From NCBI GenBank assembly GCA_020746105.1, contig CM036617.1, positions 20,776,037 to 20,840,036 on the forward strand: a DNA stretch of 64,000 bases. Direction: 5' to 3'. Made by a program: the position numbers and the translations under genes. The DNA is from Trogon surrucura. Its lineage: Eukaryota; Chordata; Aves; Trogoniformes; Trogonidae. The notes below the pieces were generated by a model that was not told where the DNA came from, did not search any database, and saw only the letters and a program-made list of their open reading frames with translations. This document shows, piece after piece, positions 60,801 through 64,000 of this stretch. Position 1 is the first letter of the stretch. Every line of letters starts with the position of its first letter.

Positions 60801-63663
60801 ATCACCCAATATAGATTGCTGAGCACAGCAGCAGCCTATGTATTTCAGAATCATTACTGTGTTTCTGCAGACTGTAGTCCTAGTCTTCGTCGAAGCCACT
60901 GTGCACACGTAGTCAGACTACCTGGTATTTACAACCCCAGAAGCTGTAGCATAAATAATATTCTGGTGGCCATGCTTTCCTCTCCACCCATCATTGTGAA
61001 AGTAGCTAAGCCTTCTTTGAAAGCAAGTTTAACCAGGATAAAATGCGGTGGCTGATCAGACCGATCCATCTACAATACAGCTTCTGTCCTTAATCACATA
61101 AGAGTTACGGTAGTTGAGCAAACAGCTGAGGCAACTTAAGATCTTGTTATTACCTTTGCTGTTTGCTACCAGACTTCAGCTTCACAAATGGGTTCACCAA
61201 CATTTTAAACTGATACACAACCCCCCAAAATCAGAGTTGAAACACAGCTCCTCCTTTGTTTGGCTGACTTTTGGGAGTGCTGGGAGCAGGCAGCAGCAAG
61301 TCAGTCTCGCTTCATCAAGCTTCTCTGACCCTTATCTGCAACTCTTAACACTGGCCCAGTATTTTGCATCAGAATATATTTTTTTTGCTGCTCTCGAGCG
61401 GTTTTCAATGCCGAAACTGCCATCTACAGCAAAGTACTCTATGGTAAGTCTTTTCAGGGGTAAGAGTTTTTAAACTGATGTTGTTTCTATGTAGCTGAAG
61501 TTGAAGCATTTGGATCTCCTCCAAGCTGCTCATTTCTGCACTATAATCAGATACTAATATTACCACCAAGAGGTGTACGATTTTTGAAACAGACCTCTTA
61601 AAACTTTTCAGACTTCCATATTTAGAAGACCTTTGTCAATGAGGCCCTTATCTTTGAATGACAAGCCTGAGTTTGCTCAGTTTTGTCCTGCACATTCTCC
61701 CTGCATCAATATTCCCTGTGCAGGATTTACAAGTTCGCTTTTCAGTTGTGCTTTATTTTTTAGAAGAAGAGGAAGTCAAAGAAACAATTTATTCCCCAAT
61801 TCATTCCCATTCAGACTGAATACCTGGTGAAGATAGGGAGTAGCCAGTATTTCTTTTCATCTCCAAAAACCTCCCTCAGATTTTTGCTGCATCCAAGAGA
61901 AAAGCCATTTTTATCAGGGCCATTTCGAAATGTGGGTGCACGGAATGTTTCTGTAAAAGAAAAACATGCAATATCTCTAAAGCAATGAGTCAGGAAACAT
62001 GAATAAACAGATTCAAACTTCTCTATTGTGAAAACAGTGTTGGGCAAGCTGAGACGAGCTTTATGTGTATTATGGAAAAAAAGAGTAATCTCGAGTAATC
62101 GGTGAGCACAAAAAAATACCACAGGGTTAATGACAAAAATAGAAATGAAAGGTAAGTCAGTCACATAAGCAGAACAGTCATCCTTTTCTCTTTACATTTA
62201 ACCTAAGGTCTGAGACAGAGCCAGGTAGCATCCGCGTGCCAAAGATACCACATTCCTCAGTCACTGACAGCTACTTCACTCTTTGGCCTGGGAAGCCTTC
62301 CTTGAGCAGAAGACTTCCTCTTCCAAAAGTAACTTACCATAAGCACTACAGGACTTAAACCTACACAGGGTAAGTTTTTTCCACTTCTGCCAAGGTTTGA
62401 AGTTGAATTAAGAGCATCCCATGGTATCAAAGTAAGATGAGATCTCTTGCATTAGGAACACAGACACACCACGAACTGTAGCAAACCACCACTTCTCTAG
62501 ACAGTCTGGTTACACCCTTGCCCAAGAACAAGAGGACTCACTGCTCTCCCTATACCAACAGGTTGTCTTTGTACAGACTCAGAAAGCAAATAATGTACTG
62601 ACTGTGTTGGCAATTATGACCACTGATTTTTGGGCTTGGAACATGCTAAAATTTTCTTCAACAGTAACAGGAGACTAGAAATATTCCTTAGCTGTAGATA
62701 TGCCAAAAGAAAAAGGGCTCAAACCACTCTCCTGCCAAAAAAAAATTCTTTTTCCACCATCAAAAAAATTGAGCAAGCTGAAAATTTTTTCATTTTTAAC
62801 CATTCCACTTATTTTTGAGGACAGAAATCTAACTTCCATTGAAAGATTTTGACTTGGTTGTGGAAATACCAGTCTCCACCTCTCCTCCTTCTGCAAAAAA
62901 CACTTTCAAAAATGCTTTAGCAAGAACTTTCAACCAATGCATGTAACTCACTTATGCTGGTCAATGCCATTTAAAATATTTGGGCATAAAAATTGCAGGA
63001 ATCTCTTTCATTATTTAGGAAATATGCATTGGTGTTTCCATTTTTATCACATTGCTTTTACAAGCTGCTTCCTAGTGGTGGGGTCCATTTTACTTCAGGG
63101 GATTTAAGAATGCTCTTTTGGATCTGGTTCAAAATGTAGTACATTCAATACAGAGTAGAGCCTTCACCTTCGTGGGGATCACCTCCCTACTCAAACTATT
63201 AGAACAACAAAGTTACTGGCAAGTAGCAGTTGTGTCACATACTTAACACACTATAAAACCACAACAAAAACGCACAGTGCCTCAGAAGATCTCAAAAATA
63301 CAAACAAAAGACATGAACATTCATCTGAATCCAAATGCTTGACTCCAGCAGAGGATCCCTACACCTGCTTTTTTTTCCTGTATGTTTCACCTTTAATTAC
63401 TTCCACTGAGTTTCTTACTGCACAAGATTTAAAAATTCCCTTTATATCTGATGGCACATCCTGTAGGCCTCACGCTCTCATCGACTTGGTTTTCTGGACA
63501 AGGAACAGTTCCATCTTCCAGTTAACCGACCTATGGTTGATCTGTTTTTGCCAACCAGCCAGCAGTGGTAGCTGAAGAGCGACAGGATGCTGATGAAGAA
63601 CATGGCTGCCACAAAGAAAAGGAACAGCACGTGGAATTTTGCGTGGGTATCTGGCAATTCATT
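51836..63663 (-). CDS. ZDHHC20: ZDHHC20: palmitoyltransferase, 3' part (partial, 5' end off the right edge)
   Basis: Four exons join in frame: 63,663-63,531, 61,950-61,824, 60,601-60,512 and 59,458-59,343. They encode the last transmembrane helix and cytosolic tail. ZDHHC20 transfers palmitate to cysteines of membrane proteins; the catalytic DHHC exon lies beyond 64,000. Seen here are [20 protein letters not shown] and [20 protein letters not shown] (luminal loop and TM4), RSTIE (TTxE motif position), [16 protein letters not shown] (PaCCT-type motif) and [14 protein letters not shown], then the tail [20 protein letters not shown] and [20 protein letters not shown], all close to human ZDHHC20. 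Exon 59,343 ends in phase 1. The terminal exon is not certain; the best candidate is 51,882-51,836. The gene is convergent with MRPL57. Confidence 0.9.
52200..59300. other. Probable ZDHHC20 last intron (no supported exon)
   Basis: This 7-kb stretch lies between the last firm ZDHHC20 exon and the candidate terminal exon. I saw no second gene, and apart from a short CR1-tail-like snippet near 56,286 no clear transposon copy. There is a C-rich tract (54,057-54,077) and a G-rich tract (about 54,155-54,185). If the terminal exon call is wrong, the real one may hide here. Confidence 0.5.
54057..54185. repeat. C-rich tract followed by G-rich tract
   Basis: CACACACCCCCCCGCCCCCC and further C-runs to about 54,077. 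About 75 bases later comes CCTGGGGGGAAAAAAAGAAA followed by GGGGGGGTGGGGGGTG. The two low-complexity tracts are on opposite strands in base content. Confidence 0.85.
59343..59458 (-). CDS. ZDHHC20: ZDHHC20 exon encoding the cytosolic tail
   Basis: Encodes (S)[20 protein letters not shown] and [18 protein letters not shown]. The donor AAATCAG|GTAGGC leaves phase 1. Reading through this donor gives a frame that stops at 59,272 and would be a retained-intron end. The acceptor is CTTTTGAG. Confidence 0.92.
60512..60601 (-). CDS. ZDHHC20: ZDHHC20 exon, tail segment with FPTRLV
   Basis: 90 bases encoding (S)[20 protein letters not shown] and ASSQNEPAK. The acceptor is CTGCTTTAG and the donor AAAAG|GTAACT; both phases match the neighbours. 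Confidence 0.93.
61824..61950 (-). CDS. ZDHHC20: ZDHHC20 exon with PaCCT-type motif
   Basis: Encodes (E)[19 protein letters not shown], then [20 protein letters not shown] and FT. In DHHC enzymes this segment packs under the catalytic domain. The acceptor is TTCTTTTACAG and the donor ACCAG|GTATTC. Confidence 0.95.
63531..63663 (-). CDS. ZDHHC20: ZDHHC20 exon with the last transmembrane helix
   Basis: Encodes [40 protein letters not shown] and RSTI plus the first base of Glu. The hydrophobic stretch is TM4. The acceptor CTCTCCTCAG is good; the donor ATAG|GTCGGT is weak beyond GT. Bases beyond 63,663 to the window end are intron. Confidence 0.95.
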
Positions 63664-64000
63664 CTGAGGAGAGAGGAAGAGATTAATACATTAGCACATT
63701 TTAGCAACTACTGTGGTATTGCTGCTAAACACTTTTCTGTCATGCCTGTTCTACTATAGGTCTTTCACCTCACTTTTCATGAAAAAAAACCCCCTCCAAG
63801 CCCAGCTTTCCTTTTGTGTCAAGTTAAACTGGAGTGTAACAGTGCTGATGGGGACCCCTTTCAACTGAGCTGAGCAGCATCAGTGCACGGGTTCATCTGC
63901 TGGTTTTTAAATGCAGTCGAGGGTAACGAAAGCAATTTTCTACACTAAATGTTAACTGTGCAGCCACAGCAACACGAGGAAAACATGTTCAAAATAGCTT

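Overview
This is nuclear DNA from a vertebrate, almost certainly a bird. The repeats are CR1 LINE fragments with the octamer-type ATTCTATG tails, plus solo LTRs that start TGTCCTGG, the style of avian ERVL elements. The genes are spliced, with short introns and CpG-island promoters. The gene order SAP18 - SKA3 - MRPL57 - ZDHHC20 matches human 13q12.11. The species cannot be fixed from the sequence, and there is nothing prokaryotic here: no operons, CRISPR or insertion sequences.

Layout: (1) 1-24,650 is gene-poor. I found no supported exon. It holds a few CR1 pieces, one solo LTR (18,780-19,551), an old local duplication (about 7.5 and 8.5 kb), simple repeats and a perfect 28-bp palindrome at 16,255. 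By synteny LATS2 should lie to the left; none of its coding sequence was seen. (2) SAP18, + strand, four coding exons from 24,878 to 27,769, starts in a CpG island. (3) 28,090-39,360 is an 11-kb spacer without a recognised gene. (4) SKA3, - strand, eight coding exons between 48,322 and 39,566, converges on SAP18. (5) SKA3 and MRPL57 share a bidirectional CpG-island promoter near 48.3-48.6 kb. MRPL57 (+) has a non-coding first exon and its whole CDS in one exon (49,845-50,156). (6) ZDHHC20, - strand, enters from the right edge. Its last four well-supported coding exons lie between 63,663 and 59,343, a candidate terminal exon lies at 51,882-51,836, and its 5' part (including the DHHC domain) is outside the window.

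The four genes are housekeeping or cell-cycle genes that do not form one pathway: SAP18 (SIN3-HDAC and splicing-associated ASAP/PSAP complexes), SKA3 (kinetochore-microtubule attachment), MRPL57 (mitochondrial large ribosomal subunit) and ZDHHC20 (protein S-palmitoylation). Both complete CpG-island promoters carry the palindrome TCTCGCGAGA and a YY1-like CAAGATGGCG motif.

I saw no new biological system. The points most worth checking are the two oppositely oriented solo LTRs of one family, the 28-bp palindrome, the MRPL57 coding exon lying between two CR1 tails that share a non-CR1 flank, tandem NAGNAG acceptors in SKA3, lineage changes in the SKA3 CDK-site cluster and the ZDHHC20 TTxE motif, and the unresolved ZDHHC20 C-terminus. 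Exon borders were read by eye from splice consensus, reading frame and remembered homologues; no alignment was run.
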